Below are positions 19,576-33,399 of a DNA stretch of 64,000 nucleotides, one piece after another. Made by a program: the position numbers and the translations under genes. Position 1 is the first letter of the stretch, and every line of letters begins with the position of its first letter. The stretch comes from Kappaphycus alvarezii. Taxonomy: Eukaryota > Rhodophyta > Florideophyceae > Gigartinales > Solieriaceae. A model generated the notes under the pieces. That model made no database searches and was not told the DNA's origin. It saw only the letters and a list, made by a program, of their open reading frames with translations. The stretch spans positions 310,001 to 374,000 of the forward strand of contig NADL03000616.1 of assembly GCA_002205965.3 (NCBI GenBank). The letters run 5' to 3'.

Positions 19576-22500
19576 ATCGTTTTGTTTTTCTGCCTTGACC
19601 ATTCAGAATGTGCCTACTTGTACGTTTTGAGTTGTTTTTTACACGTTTTTATACGCTTTCGCGATAATATCTATGAGGCTAACTTCTTCGCCAAGTTAAG
19701 TATTCGGCTAGCAAGATGCCGTCCTCTCATATTTTTTACTTTTCAATTCTCTGCGACTAGGAAACGCCTCATGGGAATTGGTTTCCATGCACACAAGGAG
19801 CGGATCTCAAGCCAAAAAGTTTGTACATCCTCACACAATTGGTGCTTTGCACTGAATTATTTGCACATGTTTATATGTAATCCATCGTCTACTTTCCATG
19901 GCCAATATTTCACCCTCATTCTGAACAACTCACCACCGCTTCCAAGAAATCTACATCATGACAATACTGGCCGCTTCTCGAATAGAAAATTCTACTTCAC
20001 CACATTCTCCGTAATCCGGCCGTCCGTTCGATGTTGTTGCCGTGCCTGTGAACACTCCTGCAGCTACTCGTACCCACTGTGCGCTACTTCTTCCGCTATC
20101 GACAGTTATTTTCAAGCAAAGGACTGGAACTTTTGTCGCATTTATGGACTACAGGAGAGAAAGGAAGTACAACAAAGAGGTTGATAATTAAAAAATCCTG
20201 AAAAAGAGCAATATTTTAAGCATAGATTCGAGTCTGGAGAGTATGATCGCGAAGAAAAAAAGGAGAACGAAAATGAAAAGGATAAAACGACATCTGTTAC
20301 CAACTTGCTCGTTACAGAGGCTAGAGATGCATCGGCAGTTGTGATGAAGGGGAATAGGGCTCAGATGTTCCGTTTTATTTTGAGAAGTCTGAGGATATTG
20401 AAGATTTGTACAGATGTGATAGCAAAGAGGAAAGAGATGAATGAATGGAGCAGTCTAATTATGCCGGGGACCCCTTCTAATGTGCCTCAAATCCCAAATT
20501 CGTAAATTGGCAACCTCTGATTCAGAAAAAGTAGAATAAATTTAATATTTGGGCAGTTCTTTCGTATGGGCAATGATTTAGTGTTTGAAAAATCTACCAT
20601 AGCACTGGAAAAGTCAATATAAGGAAGTAATGTAGTGACTTTAGAGAGAAGAAAGGGGCGAAGTACTGAGTGATCATTCCTTTTACCAAGTTGAGTTTAG
20701 AAGGAGATCAGATCTTGGTGAGAAACTTCCATTTATAGTTTATTTCCTTGTTTACCAATCATCTTACTTTTCATTTTCCCTTTACCATATTCCCTCAATT
20801 TGCTTTCAATAGATCTTTTTGCACTTTCCTCACGTGTAATAGCTCTCTTTCAAGCAAAGTTAGGACACTTTAGAATACTTTTTTTGTGTTTTTGAGCTTC
20901 TATTGCTATTTATTTGATGATGTTCACTCAGAAATTACGCTATATTACTGTATGTACTGAAGATTTATCCGCATTATTTTTAGTTTAAATTGATTTTTTG
21001 CACTAATAGAAGATTAAAACCAAGATATAATATTTCACAAGCAGAACATCCCAGTTTGGATAAAAGCGCACCGAACCACGCTCAGGACCAACTATTCCGA
21101 ATAATCAGAATATATCGCATTGAAGTGGAATTCATCTGGCGTGGAATCATCTCTACCTCATCAATCCAGTACAATGAGTTGTACACTCAATTCACTTCAA
21201 AGGTGTTCTGCGCAATTGGAACCCTATCTAACTCCGAAGAATATTAATATTCTACAGAAAATGACTTAACTGTTAGCTTCATTCAAATAAGAAACTTTAC
21301 GGCAAACAGTTTCGCTAGATGGAATTAAATCTAAAATAATTTATCAAATGCTCGGGACATCATAAGAAGGTGTAAATACTTCCCGTGAATACTTAATATT
21401 TGGCTTATTTGCACAACAACGAAAATAGAATTTTTATGGAGCGCAAATATGAACAGAAGAAACCCCGGCATTCTATACGCTGATGAAGCGTTGGGGTCAA
21501 AAGTACTAGGTAAATGGAAAAGTAGCACAAATAATGAATAATTAATTTTTAAAATCTAATATGATCCATGGATTTATCCAATGAACTAGAGCTGGATTAT
21601 TTTTACTTCTTTTATGCTGAAGCACAATAAATAGCCCCCGGATTGTGAAATTCAGTGAAAGAGTACACTTTTCGCTTATAAAAGACTAACAATTCTCAAT
21701 TCATCTCAACTATCTTGAAATTCTCTTCTCGACAAAAGAGTAATTCATCGTTTCAATTTTTCTACAATGCAGCTCATTTAATCGTAAAAGAGCATCAAAT
21801 ATACCCATTATGGACTTCTTCAATCGCACCTTACTTCTAATCCTGTTTAAAGCTACCGTATTTGGATCTTTTGAACCAGGCTGGCAGCATTTACGTTCAT
21901 ATTCGAAGCAATTTGGTCTTGTCATACAGTAACTCTACGCAATAATATTTCATCTGAACTTATATCAAGTTAAAGCGATGAATATCTCGAAGATTAAAGC
22001 TCATATTCTTTAAATGGGGATTCATAAAAAATTTCTTTTGACATCTAGATACGAAGATAATCCATAGTTGTCTAATAGATGGAATAAACATTTATGTACT
22101 CATAAAAATATGTCTACTTCGAAATACTCTGAAGAAAATATAACTCAAATCTCTCTCCCATTGATTCAATATTCACCACTGCTTTTTTCCTGCTATGAAA
22201 ATGAGCTCAGCATTAGGGTAGTATTATTACAAGGCAATAATTTGTGTGAACAAAGGTAAATTACCGCCAATTTAGAGATTTCCTTGAGCTTGTTAACAAA
22301 TGAGTAGTCACGTGATTTCTTAACTGACTCCCAAGGCGGTCCAATAAGAAAGGAATGCGGCCAGAGGATGATTTGCGATGTTGCGTTACATTAAAAGCCT
22401 CCCGAGAAATTTTGCCACAAGAAAGCATCAAAATGATCTTCCAAGACGATAATTTTCTTCAGGACATTACATAAACAATGGAAAAGATATATTTCGGTAC

Positions 22501-25500
22501 TTCTTCAAAATTAAGGCGCGCAACTGCATAATTATCTAGAATTTCATGACATACCGTCACAGGCCAAATTGTTATTTCATTCCTCAAGAACTTCACAAGT
22601 GGTGATTTTTTCCGGAAATATAACCTATTTTTATACTCTCTGGCATTTAGAAAAGGCATATGAGGCAGTATTATAATGAAATATAATATTTACCCCCATC
22701 TATTATGAGAGTTATTTATAGGGATTTATAGTAATATTTTTGTGGATTTAGAAATATAAAAAAATGATTACAGTTTCTTTGTGCCCGTATCACAACTTGC
22801 GCTCTTCGGCAAATTATTTACTATGTCCGAAGTGACCACCACTATAATATACCACTCAAAATGAAAGTAAATACATCAGGATTTTGGACCCAGCTTTTGT
22901 TCGTGTCCAGCAGTGAGAATTGGTTAAAAGAAGTAATTTTATGGCTAATGAGATTCAAACAAAATTTCGGGGCTTGAGAAGAATATCATGGAATTAAATA
23001 CGAAATAAATGGATTTAAATGAACATGTTAGCGCAATGACCGAATTTATGGTTTTCAACGATGACTATTTTCGATTTTTGTACCGTTATTTATATCTTCT
23101 AATATTTTCGTAAGAGTATATAATACTTTTACAGTAATTTTCAGTTTCAGTTTATAAAAAGTATACAATGAATGTGTACGAATTGAGCTATCCAGAAATA
23201 CAAAAATGTGAAAAATTCCCAGTAGTCATCAGAATATATATATGAATACGCTTTGAATAGCCGAAAAAACTGGTTTATTTGTACTTTGGATTCTCTTAAT
23301 TTCAATAGACGCATGTGAAAACTTAGAGGCATTTAAGAATATACTTGCTTCCTCAAAGTGAATTTGTAAAAGAACTAAATGAGAAGATATAGAATTCTCA
23401 CAGAAACTGAGCTGGAATACGTACTGCTTATATGATTCTTCCACTTTTCGTTGAGAAATGAAACTCATTCTATGCTATTAATTTGTCAGCCAATTGAGTT
23501 ATAACACGACAAAAACTAACGAGATGACTAAATGTAGCAATCATTTTCAATAGACTATTATTTCAGTGCCATTTGATCAATTATGTCTTTGTATTTACTT
23601 TGTATTTATCTTGAAGTTTTTCATTTTCTCCTCGACTCCAAAGGGTACACTTTTTCAACGAATTTGATAATTCAGATTATTTCTACATTTTGCAAGACCT
23701 CATATTTGAAAATGAAGCAGTTAATGCATTAGAACAAGGAATTTGAGGATTTCATTTAAAATTGACTTTGAAGCAATCCAAAAACGCATATCATTGACTA
23801 GAACTGAAAAAAGCCATATAATCTTCTAATTTTCATATTTTCACTACAACTTACGTTTTCCTGCGTTTGCTACCCTTTTTTGTTTCCTTTTACTTTTTTC
23901 TATTATTGAATACCTAGCAGGTGCAGAACCATGATTATTTTCAAGATTTACTTTTTGAGGGGATTTTTATTGAGTTGAGGAAATATTTACAATGATTGCA
24001 CAAGTGAAGTGTAGTGCACTTAAATCAGTACGAAAGATAACTTGGAGCATGGAATCTCGGTACGTAGTCGTTCATTTCTGGTCTGAGCAAACTTGACATA
24101 AACCCAACATCATTTTTGCACAGGAGTGCGTTTTCGACTTATCGTACTAGAATGTCCAATGTGTCCGATGAAATCCATCTTGAAAACAGATTTGGGACGA
24201 AATGAGGAGTTTCAAAGCGAATTAATCTTTAAGTACAATTCAAAGATGTTTCATATCCCATTTGCCGTACTAATAGATATATCTGTTAAATTTAGATATA
24301 ACGGGTTATTGATCTACCAATAAACCACATTTCTTATCCCTTTTTACTTACTAATAGATATATTTGAGATACCTGTTAAATTGAAACAGTTTATTGCCAA
24401 AAAACGCGATCAGTGGGGACAGCAAGCCCACGAGGTAAAAATAGTTCAAATTTTTCCTCTGCTGAGGATTTTTGTAATCTATGGAATTATTCTATATACT
24501 GTAAACTTTGATCTTGTGAAATGGGAATTAGATATTTGTAGCGCAATAGCAGGGATCGGAGTGCGACACGGCGGCACGCCAGATCGGATAAGAGCTACCT
24601 ATAGACCTACAAGATGAAACCGGTCCAGCCATGCGGGCACTTAAGGCCGCGATAAACTCAACTAGGATATAAAAAGAAGGTAATGGTGGTAGATACTTGT
24701 GCTTCCGAAGGTAGATCCGCTATTGCAGAACAGTTAACCGGGACCGAGAACAAAAAACGGACTAGACACAATAAAGTCGGGTGACGGGAGCCTGAACGCG
24801 CGCAAAAGGGGTGAAAATTGTCAGAGGATCTACATCGAGCCTGTGGATAGCACAAAGTCCGAAACTTGGAGGTCCTAGATTAGCGCCGGCATTGATGCCT
24901 TGAATTGTGAAATTGGCTTGAGGGATCCATATAGTATCCAAGTCCCCGACGAATGGTAACGCCAAATGTGCCCTAATGATACTAAACGATTGGATAAGCT
25001 AAAATTGAGGTAAATGCATTATAATACAGGATTAGGTAATAGCGGTCCATTAGTTCTATCTACCCGTAGTGGAACATTCCGCCATTTTCAATGGTTGTTT
25101 TATATGCGAAGAATGGGCAGATCATTGAGCTCGAAACTATAAACCATGACACCCAGTACAGTGCATCAGAGTTTCAGTAGTCTGAGATAAACTAGGTTCG
25201 GTAGTTAGAGCAGGATCTCACCGAGTAAACTAGAAATGAAAAAATCTTTGAAGTACCTGAAGAACTCAGATGTCGAATTGTACTGGGATAACCAATCACT
25301 ACAATTTAAACTTCTACAGACAGAATTGGCTTTCATAATCCTTTCTTGATCAAATTTTTGTAATTTTAACTGAAATTATAACAAAATGTACTGCAATAGT
25401 ATTCTCTTTACCAACGAAACTTCTACTAAAGACTATAGTCAAACGGTTCACAAATCCTTATGCCTCGAATAATCCAAAAAATAGAAAAATCGACAGTGCA

Positions 25501-27690
25501 ATGCTAAAAATCCACGACCATTTCCATCTGGACCTAGCTAAAAGATTTGCAGCCTATGCTTCGTCGAACCCGCCTCGCGAAAAGTTTCCGTCTACCACTG
25601 AGTCATTCTAATATATTATTCTGCAGTCCTCATTGCCAAGCCCTTTCACCGATCACGTCGCGGAGGCCTTCGCGGCACGCAGCGCTAACGATTATACTAA
25701 AAAGTATAAAAACTGGGGAAAATAGCAAAGATCGCAACGATCTCACTGTTCACAGCTAAGAGATTCATTCTTGAATGATGACTACTCGGAAGAATATTCC
25801 TTCAAGTATCGGAATGAACTAGATTTCCGCGATAGGTGGGAAGCCGGGATAGTCTGAAATATTTGTCACAACTTTGAAAACGCTCTAGTGACCACACATA
25901 AGGTTCTCAAAGCTCTCGTTGCAAAAGAGGTTGACGCCACCACCAACGCATTCACAGTGATCAATAATTCTTCTCTAGCCACATTAAGACCAATCATAGG
26001 AATTTGTGGACCTCTTAGCCTTCGTCCTCGGATCCGAAAAGTTGGCCTGTTCCTCGTAATTTCATATTTTAGCAAGTGAAAGTTTCCCCAGCTCCGTTCT
26101 CGGGCCCTTGCTTCCTCGGGATCAAAAACTTCGGTCAAGATTGGAGTACAATGACCAGTTTCAGGAATTCATCAATTAAATTCCTGTTACTCTTCATCAT
26201 ACAATCTGGCAGAAACTCAGCAGGGATGTTATTTTATACTCAATATTGGCCAGGGCATCAATTAGTAACTCACTTGATCAATTTGGAACTACTGCAGGTT
26301 TTTGAAACAGGGAACTTCTGCTTACCACCGTTCTGGGCTCCGCCTAAATTCCGCCACCACCAGGTAAACTCACTATTTGGGAAATATGGCTGGGAAAGAA
26401 GATAATCTACTGCCTTTTTACACTTCAAATCAATCCTTACTGGTTACTGCAGACTAGAAAGACAAATTGGGTGGAACTGCGATTATACCCTTACTTAGAG
26501 TCTGAAAGTTCTCTTTTTCGTATCTAGGCTGAATTTTCAAACCGAAATAGGGCATTAATTCTTCCTTCTATAACTACCCCTAAAACTTTGTTACTACCCA
26601 AACTCTCATTGGAAGACCGATTTCACCTACTCATGCACTTCAACTCGCTGTCACTACTTTCTGAAAAGCAGAGCGAGAAAGTAAATTGCTATTTGGGTCG
26701 ATGTTGGCCTAAGAGAGTCGCGCTCAACCTAGATATGAGGCCATCCTAATCCTTGTACTCGCACTGGCTACTACCAAACCGGTATAATGACGGAACTAAG
26801 CCACTGTAGTGGTTACCTGCTATTTACTCTTTTAGTTTTCATTAGATTAAGCCTGGATGTTGTCACTAACACGCGATAAATCCATCGCACCTATTCAATC
26901 AATATCGAAATCGCGCTACAAAATCAGCAACGAATGGAAAAAACTCTCTCATTTTGGCGGAATTAAAATTAAGAGAGAATTTTGTTGAACCTTATCGAAT
27001 CCGTATGATGCTATTCAACGAATTTAAGCATCCAGAAAGCATATTTCGGAAATTTCGGGCCCTAAAATTTCTGCAAATGTTACGCAGAATCCAGTTTGGC
27101 TTATCCATGCCTATAAGAACTCCGCGAGATCACTATTACTCGAGACTTATGGCCCTAATAATCACTCCAAATGGGCGCTTCATACGTATGTACCGCAATA
27201 GAAATGTATGGGGACCACTTACTAATCTGGAATTACTGGAGTGCCAGGAGCACGTTTTTAATCGTATCTGTATGATACTATGATGATACAGGTAATATAT
27301 GATTAGGATTTTCCGTCGGTCAAATACTGTGTGGTAACTTTCGAATACTCTTTTCTGCCCTTGGTCATCTCATGCTTAGTTCAGAGGGATGATTGAATAG
27401 TGATTGGTGACGAGGATAAGGTAACTTCAATATGGCTACGTCCTACAAATGTCAGGATATCACGCTGTTACAGCTGCATCTGCTTGGCTTAATGTAAGCG
27501 CTAAAGGAAATTGATATACGGGATGATTACCATATGCTTGCCAAAAAAGACTGACAGTGCAATGAAACCCGTTGAACAGGGCTACGCATACACTAACATC
27601 CGAAAATCTACTGGGGTTCCAAGTCCCTCACGTCTTTACCTTTTATTATGTTTCTCGGCATCAAATTTAACCTAAAAATGACCTTCTCAA
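19576..27690. other. long AT-rich region without a recognised gene
   Basis: Over 8 kb of mostly AT-rich, stop-dense sequence. The largest frame (19582-20184, plus, 200 codons) has no domain and no plausible ATG context. 20690-20830 carries the dispersed repeat shared with 13.35-13.69 kb. 24540-24960 is a less AT-rich block (GTGCGACACGGCGGCACGCC and similar) that may be an old element, but I could not name it. Confidence 0.5.
26954..27283 (+). other. unrecognised 109-codon open frame
   Basis: Encodes a basic, Arg/Leu-rich sequence (ESIFRKFRALKFLQMLRRIQ; NGRFIRMYRNRNVWG). It stands out from its stop-rich surroundings and may be a fragment of an old element polyprotein. No domain recognised. 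Confidence 0.2.
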
Positions 27691-27930
27691 TGTTGGAGAC
27701 CACTTGAGAGCGGCGCCAGTATCGAGAATGCTATGAAATACGTAGGGTTAAGCCAGGACCGGTTGAGGGGACCAGTGTATATTACAGCAACAGTTGACTG
27801 TAATGCACAAGTGATGGCAGATATATCTCTAGGGCGACTACGGCAGGCGGAGCGGTACTAGACCGCAGAGGGTCAAAAAAGAGAGGCCAATGACAGGGTA
27901 TAGCACCCTCCTGAAAGCACCACTCCAACA
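27691..27930 (+). repeat. 5' LTR of a copia-like element
   Basis: 240 bases starting TGTTGGAG and ending CTCCAACA, an 8-base terminal inverted repeat. It aligns with 32737-32982 over its whole length (GTATCGAGAATGCTATGAA versus GTATCTAGATTGCTATGAA; GGCGGAGCGGTACTAGACCG versus GGAGGAGCGGCATGGGACCG). Confidence 0.8.
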
Positions 27931-28019
27931 TTTTCCTTCCTGGTAACCACGCTCGAGTTCTCAAAACATAACAAAAAGCCACCAACTTTACCAACGACAT
28001 TTTACTTAATTTTCTGAAC

Positions 28020-28720
28020 TCACCAGCACTCTTGCTCATCATGAATAGTGATTACGAATTGCTCGGTGAATTGTTAAGATTGACCGGTGCTAAAGACTTA
28101 TTTCAATATCGAAGAAAATTGAAGGCTTACATACAAACAGGGAACATAAAGGCTCTTTTACTCTAAACAAAGACGAAGCATACCGCCGCAACTCAGATCT
28201 ATAGGTGGAAGAGAGAAATTATTCGTATAAAGTCCGCGACAATTTTGACACTCGCGGCCGGTACGGTGGCACAGACGAGTACAATTATTAATGAAGATGA
28301 GAAGTCCGGAAGATACTTATTGGGTGCTCTAGATCGGCTCTATATTTCTTCAAATTAGCATTCTGTCATTAGATTGCGCCAAGAGCTAGAGTCACTCGAG
28401 TTCAAGGAAGGATCGAAGTGAGAAGATTTTTTAATAAATTTCACGATATCCTTAGTAAAGTAGCGTCTCTTAACAAAGCTTTCCCAAGTGAGGAGAAATC
28501 TTATAAGTTGATTCGCACAATTCCAGAGCACTTTGCTTCCATCGCAATAATCTCGAGCAAGCTATCTTACGAAGAGTTATTGAAGACAACTGCAACGAAA
28601 ATATGCCGTAGGAAGTTTAAGAAGTTTTTTGATGGAGTTTTTCATGTTCAAAAAACGTCTGTTTCTTGTGGTAAACAACAGAAAAAGGTCTGGTAGCATT
28701 CAAGAAAGTCTGATCAATAA
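28020..28720 (+). pseudogene. copia-like gag remnant
   Basis: Across frames: MNSDYELLGELLRLTGAKDL, SATILTLAAGTVAQTSTIIN, RYLLGALDRLYISSN, LRQELESLEFKEGS, then the 92-codon frame 28418-28696 with FFNKFHDILSKVASLNKAFP, SYKLIRTIPEHFASIAI and LSYEELLKTTATKI. This is the gag-polypeptide pattern of copia elements (F-E-L--L---G--L---E----LL--LP--F, LSY-EL). It would form the particle shell. No zinc knuckle was found. Confidence 0.65.
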
Positions 28721-29619
28721 GAACCAGTGCAGGAACAGCAGCGGACCATATTGGGTATTTGGACGTCCCAGTTATCGCTCTATTTACAGTTATTAGCGAG
28801 CAAATAAACTTGCTGAGATAGGACGCCGTCAAGGGAGAATTTGAGGCTGTGTATTTGGGCGTGACAGATTTCGTGGTCTAGACAGAGGTAGAAGGTAACC
28901 GTATTCGAATTTAAATGGAAGCCATAAATACCAAAATGGAAATTACAGGTATAAAATCATGAGAATCAACAGTAAATTGCAAGGGAAAAGCTTTTATGGA
29001 GTTTCTGGACCGTCTGCATAACCAGTATGTGCGCCAGATCAACAAACTTTCATCTTTAAGCCGCAAACACCGTACCAAAGGTCAAAAATCCAAACAGAAT
29101 AATTTAATGGCGCACAAGAAGATCAGAAGCAAAGTCATGGAGTGCATTTTTAGAAATTCAGATGATGCGCTATTTGCTCCGAGGGGAATTCGTAACTTTT
29201 TTACTCAAGAAAGTCATTCATTGACTATGATTCCATTAATCATCAAGAGGCTCAAGCTGCATCCAAGCTTTCGTTTAAGTAGGCAAGTGAAGAGTTCACA
29301 TTATGCTCTCAGAGGTCATGTAAGAAGAACGCTATTGTGCACCACATTTCCAAGTAAACATAATATCTGCTAGAATACTAACGAAATACTTCGATTTAAA
29401 CTTTATCAGGGATCCTCCATCTCGTAAAGATGTTCCCACTTGCATCTTCTCCCGTCACAGGTCTAAGAAAGTAGTGCATACAATTGAAAACTATTAAGAT
29501 GGAACATTACGCTTTCAACTTAAACTGGACCCAAAAGTTGAAGTGAATACGTCTTTTTTGTCTGTTTTCACCCAATCTTGCGGTTTGATTTGAATTTTCC
29601 CAATAGTTTCAATGCAGTG

Positions 29620-30280
29620 AACAGTAATTAGGCACGGGATCTTGAACTGGAATGGAATAATCGGGCGGGTCTCCCTCACTCTGGACGGTGGATGAAATTG
29701 ACTCAAAATTTCAAGGACTTACCGCAATTCTCGAAAAGAACCCTGGATGAAATATTTTGCATCCCTTGTGAAATTGCCGAATGTCATCATCGTCCGATCT
29801 TTTCAAATCTCCGAGTTAAATATGTTCCGTTCTAGTCGGTTCATATTGATATAAGAGGGATATTGGAGAATACTCCTCACGGAGAAGCTACTACGCGATC
29901 TGATTCGTAGAAGAACGCAAATCAAAGACAGAAATTTATTATTTATTTTCTCCAGAAGAAATATGATCTTTTCCCACTATTGAAGTACAAAAAGGAACGC
30001 AGTAAGAATGTCACTGGCTTTACGGTCCAGAATTTCCGCCTAGACAGTGCAAGAGGGAACATGTATGGAGCTGTCTAGTACTTTGCCCTTACAAATGGGA
30101 TCATTTTGGAGCCATACCAACCGCATGACTCTCATAGAAATGTAATAACCAAAAGAATTATGAGGAGTTGGGAGATCGAGCTAGCGTCTTATTGTTTGCA
30201 CCAAAACTCGATACTGAGTTATGAGCCAAAAGTCATGAGCCACAAAAATTTGTTGCAGAATTAACTACTATTTGAAATAA
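29620..30280 (+). pseudogene. copia-like integrase remnant
   Basis: Reads LEWNNRAGLPHSGRWMKL (the worn W-RLGH-----L zinc-binding helix), FSKRTLDEIFCIPCEIAECH (intact C-x2-C), RVKYVPF(stop)SVHIDIRG (first catalytic Asp present), FRLDSARGN (second Asp present), TNGIILEPYQPHDSHRNVIT then KRIMRSWEIELAS. The catalytic Glu position (normally NG-AER) reads Thr-Lys-Arg, so it is lost. Several stops and frame changes confirm inactivity. Confidence 0.75.
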
Positions 30281-30824
30281 TTAACGGAAATATTCCTGTT
30301 ATGTGGTGGGATGCACTCAAACTAATTTATTTCAAGAGCTTACTGGCATTTGGGCAACAAGTATTCGCTTCCTTCTATCATTATAAGAAGGGCCTTTCAA
30401 GAATTCTGCTGGCTCGGGACACCCATGAACATTTAGTAGGACGAAAAAGAGAGAAAAAATCGATCAAAAGTTTTTTCCAAATTCCAACAACATTATCGGT
30501 ACCCGTTCTCAAGACTTTCTTCGTTGCCCTTGAAAACAGCTCCCTGGCATGAGCTCCGCTTCTCGATGGACTTTCAAGACAGTCTCTCTTTGTAGGGTCA
30601 CATTAGAACATCGAAGATATTACCTCTCAAGCATTTACCACTTAACGAATTCCTTTGCGTTCCGCCCACCGTTCAGTTGCTTCATGTAAGATTCGCCACG
30701 ATTTAGGTGTCCCAATTTATTTATACGAGGCCATTAGGAATACTTTATGACAGGCAGCCATTGATCGCTAATTTATGGCTCTTCAAAATAGGGGAAAACG
30801 GGAAGAGTACCTAGCACACCTAAC

Positions 30825-31080
30825 ATGAAAGTCATTTCCTTCACTTGGGTCTTTCATTTAAAACTGTTCGATATCAAAGGTTTGAATTTTCTCCGCAGAG
30901 CCTGTGGCGTGGACAGAGGGGACGTGCAGACTACAGGTGTGGGCTTCGATTCAGACTCTCTTAATGCACCACTTCCTTGCAAGGAAGCCATCTGTCTCCT
31001 TCTTTCCATATGTGCCCACTCAGGACTTATCGTCGAAGTTGGGGACGTGATCAGTTTATAATTGTACAGAAAAAATGATA
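30825..31080 (+). pseudogene. copia-like reverse transcriptase, N-terminal remnant
   Basis: FTWVFHLKLFDIKGLNFLRR corresponds to the WVFK-K---DG-I-R-KARL block, and GVDRGDVQ to the G-DY-ETF block. The central YVDD motif is not recognisable downstream, where frames are lost until the RNase H region. Confidence 0.5.
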
Positions 31081-31719
31081 CAGACGTATAAATGGAACAA
31101 GCAATGGATTCTAGTGGCAAAAATGAATACTCTGGACATTCACGCGAGCTCTATTTGTTAATTTATGGCATAACATAGGCGTGAAATTTTTGGGATCCTT
31201 TTTACGTTGGGTATTCACGAATTTTAACGTGTAAGAAAGGGTTTTTCGCAATGTGTTTGAGACTGAGTTCATATTTATGGTTATAGAGGTAGATTGCATG
31301 GCGTTTGCAAGCAAAAAAAGGAGCTGCTTTCTCATTTCAAGAAACGAATCCTCAATGAATTTGGTGTAAAGCTATTTGGCACATTGACCTCATTCTTAGG
31401 ATGGTAAATTGGTAGAGACAATGATAGTATCCACATCTTCCGGCATATGTACGTCTAGCAATTGCTGGAGTACCACTGCCTGCTCATATTGAATGGAGCC
31501 TCGAGTCCTTTGCCTGAAAACTTAGACTTAAAAGTTGGGCACGACTCTGATACAGTACTCAATAAGATGGAAAATTGGACCTTTTCGGCTACAACTGGAG
31601 AGCTCCTTCATCTCTCTGTACGCAATCAACCTGATGTATCTTCTGCAGTGAACTTTTTTGGTCTTCAAATTCACGTAATCACTCAACGAAAAGCTCAGCT
31701 TTTGAAACGCATTTCAAGG

Positions 31720-32000
31720 GTGCATCTGGATATCGAAACTTGAGTATCAATTATTCTTGCATTACCATTTACATAAGCACCTATGGAGTTATTTTGGAAG
31801 CTAACGTTGATTCGGACTTGTCTGGAGAAAATAACTTCAGGAAGTCAACCATAGGTTCTATCACTGCATTTAATGGTAAAAATATATCATGAAAGAGCCA
31901 GAAGCAATCGATTGTTGCTCTGTCTTCAGCCGGGACGGAATACATCGCACTTCCACGTTGTGTCAAGGAGCTTTATGGATTAGAAAGCGGTTCGTTTAAA
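31720..32000 (+). pseudogene. copia-like RNase H remnant
   Basis: GVILEANVDSDLSGENNFRK, STIGSITAFNGKNISWKSQK and QSIVALSSAGTEYIALPRCV then KELYGLES follow the copia pattern of a D-DWAGD segment, RKSTSG, ISW-SK-Q--VALSS-EAEY-AL and KE--WL. One acidic catalytic position is altered (AGTEY for EAEY). Confidence 0.75.
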
Positions 32001-32736
32001 TGAATTTGCGCGTGCACTATGACTACATGATGGCCACCCTGACTATCATTGTGCACAAGGGCAGCACAGCAGCTATTACATTGCTGAAAAGGAGTCAATC
32101 TTTTCGATAAATTAGTATATTAAGGCGAAGTATCACCACATTCGTGACATCATCAAGAAAGGACTCATTCTCAGTCGACATATCATGTTACCTGAACAGA
32201 AGGCAGACGTTATTACCAAAACAGTTAGCAGAAATACGCTATAGTATCATATCAAGTAAATCCTGAGCTAATTTTTTTGATCCTTATTTTAAACAGTAAG
32301 GCAGAGAGCGGGGGCGATTTTAGAGTTGCTCTAAAAATGGAAAAAGGAAATAAACTAACTTTTTTTGGTATTCCTTTTGTCGCTTTGGACTGAGATCTCG
32401 CTTCCAGTGAGGAGGATTTACACTCTCGTGAACGATCGTCTTCCTCATCATTTTTCCCTCTGGATGCCAATTGGGGCCCAAAATTGGCTTTTTAGGATTT
32501 GCACTACAAGTTGCTGACGCTCTTAATATTTTATTCAATTTAGGTAGGAAAAATCTCATGTTGTACAATTTGCTTTCAAGGACTTGTGAGAAATGAGACT
32601 GTTAGTTCAATTCTTCTTCTGTGCTCATTTCTGTTTTTCAGTCCTTGCAATTTTAAGTTTCATTTTATCGTATATGGGAAAAGATTTTGGTGGAGCATTG
32701 AATAGGCAATGATTAACATCTGGTACTGCTGAGTAA

Positions 32737-32982
32737 TTTCGGAGATCATTTGAGTAAAGCGCTAGTATCTAGATTGCTATGAACATCATGGGGGTGAGCC
32801 AGGTCCGGCTGAGGTTTCCAGTATGCATTAAAGTTGCTGTTAAATGCAATGAAACGGAGATCTCAGAGGCACAGCCTGGGAAACGAAGGTCGGAGGAGCG
32901 GCATGGGACCGCAGGGGGTGAACCAAAAAAATGACAGGCCAAGGGCCGGGTCGAGCACCCCCCTGAAGGCCCCACTCTAACA
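32737..32982 (+). repeat. 3' LTR of the copia-like element
   Basis: 246 bases, TTTCGGAG...CTCTAACA, aligned with 27691-27930. No clean target duplication: CTCAA precedes the 5' LTR and TCTCC follows the 3' LTR. Confidence 0.8.
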
Positions 32983-32988
32983 TCTCCT

Positions 32989-33366
32989 TCAACCACAAGC
33001 TATCTTCTTCTCTTCTGCTTTATCTCTGAGTTTTGCTATGATATGATGTATGCATGGATGCACCAAAAGGTCTTCAATATTGGATAGTTTAAATTTACCA
33101 TTAACATAGAGATTTATAGTGAGGGTTCCTCGATTTGATGTCAAAGGCGATGCGGTTTCCGGGATAAAATAGCCATGAGACGGCGTAAAAAATAATATCA
33201 TGTCACAAGGTCGGACAGATTGGCAAGCGACCAAGTAAATCTGAAAGTGCGCGAGCTCTCCTAGAGACTGATCTACAGAAGGGAGCCGGATCCTCAAACA
33301 CTGTGTCCTGGAATGTGACAAATGACGACAACCCATCAAAAGGTGCAGGTTGTACCTATTTAACAA
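32989..33366 (-). pseudogene. possible copia-like retropepsin remnant
   Basis: A 125-codon minus frame whose C-terminal half reads SNRGTLTINLYVNGKFKLSN then IEDLLVHPCIHHII. This resembles the G-GTV-L-----G----L-NVLYVP segment of copia-type proteases. The D-S/T-G motif is absent (PCDMILFF at its expected place). It starts just outside the 3' LTR and is in the opposite orientation, so it would come from a different insertion. Confidence 0.35.
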
Positions 33367-33399
33367 ACAAATGATTGCTTTCTGTTCCTAAGCAAGAGA

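Larger units (their letters stand above)
27931..32736 (+). mobile_element. internal region of a degenerate copia-like retrotransposon
   Basis: Runs between two LTRs and contains gag, integrase, RT and RNase H remnants in copia order (integrase before RT). Every domain is broken by stops and frameshifts and the two LTRs have diverged visibly, so insertion was old. A possible primer-binding segment, TGGTAACCACGCTCGAG, lies eleven bases after the 5' LTR. A protease/zinc-knuckle segment is not recognisable between gag and integrase. Confidence 0.8.

Noticed and set aside
19582-20184. 200-codon plus frame in the AT-rich region
   Set aside because: No domain, mixed Cys/Phe-rich composition typical of random frames and no plausible initiation context.
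24540-24960. GC-richer block as an RNA gene
   Set aside because: Looked for tRNA A/B boxes and rRNA-like segments; no cloverleaf or known core could be drawn.
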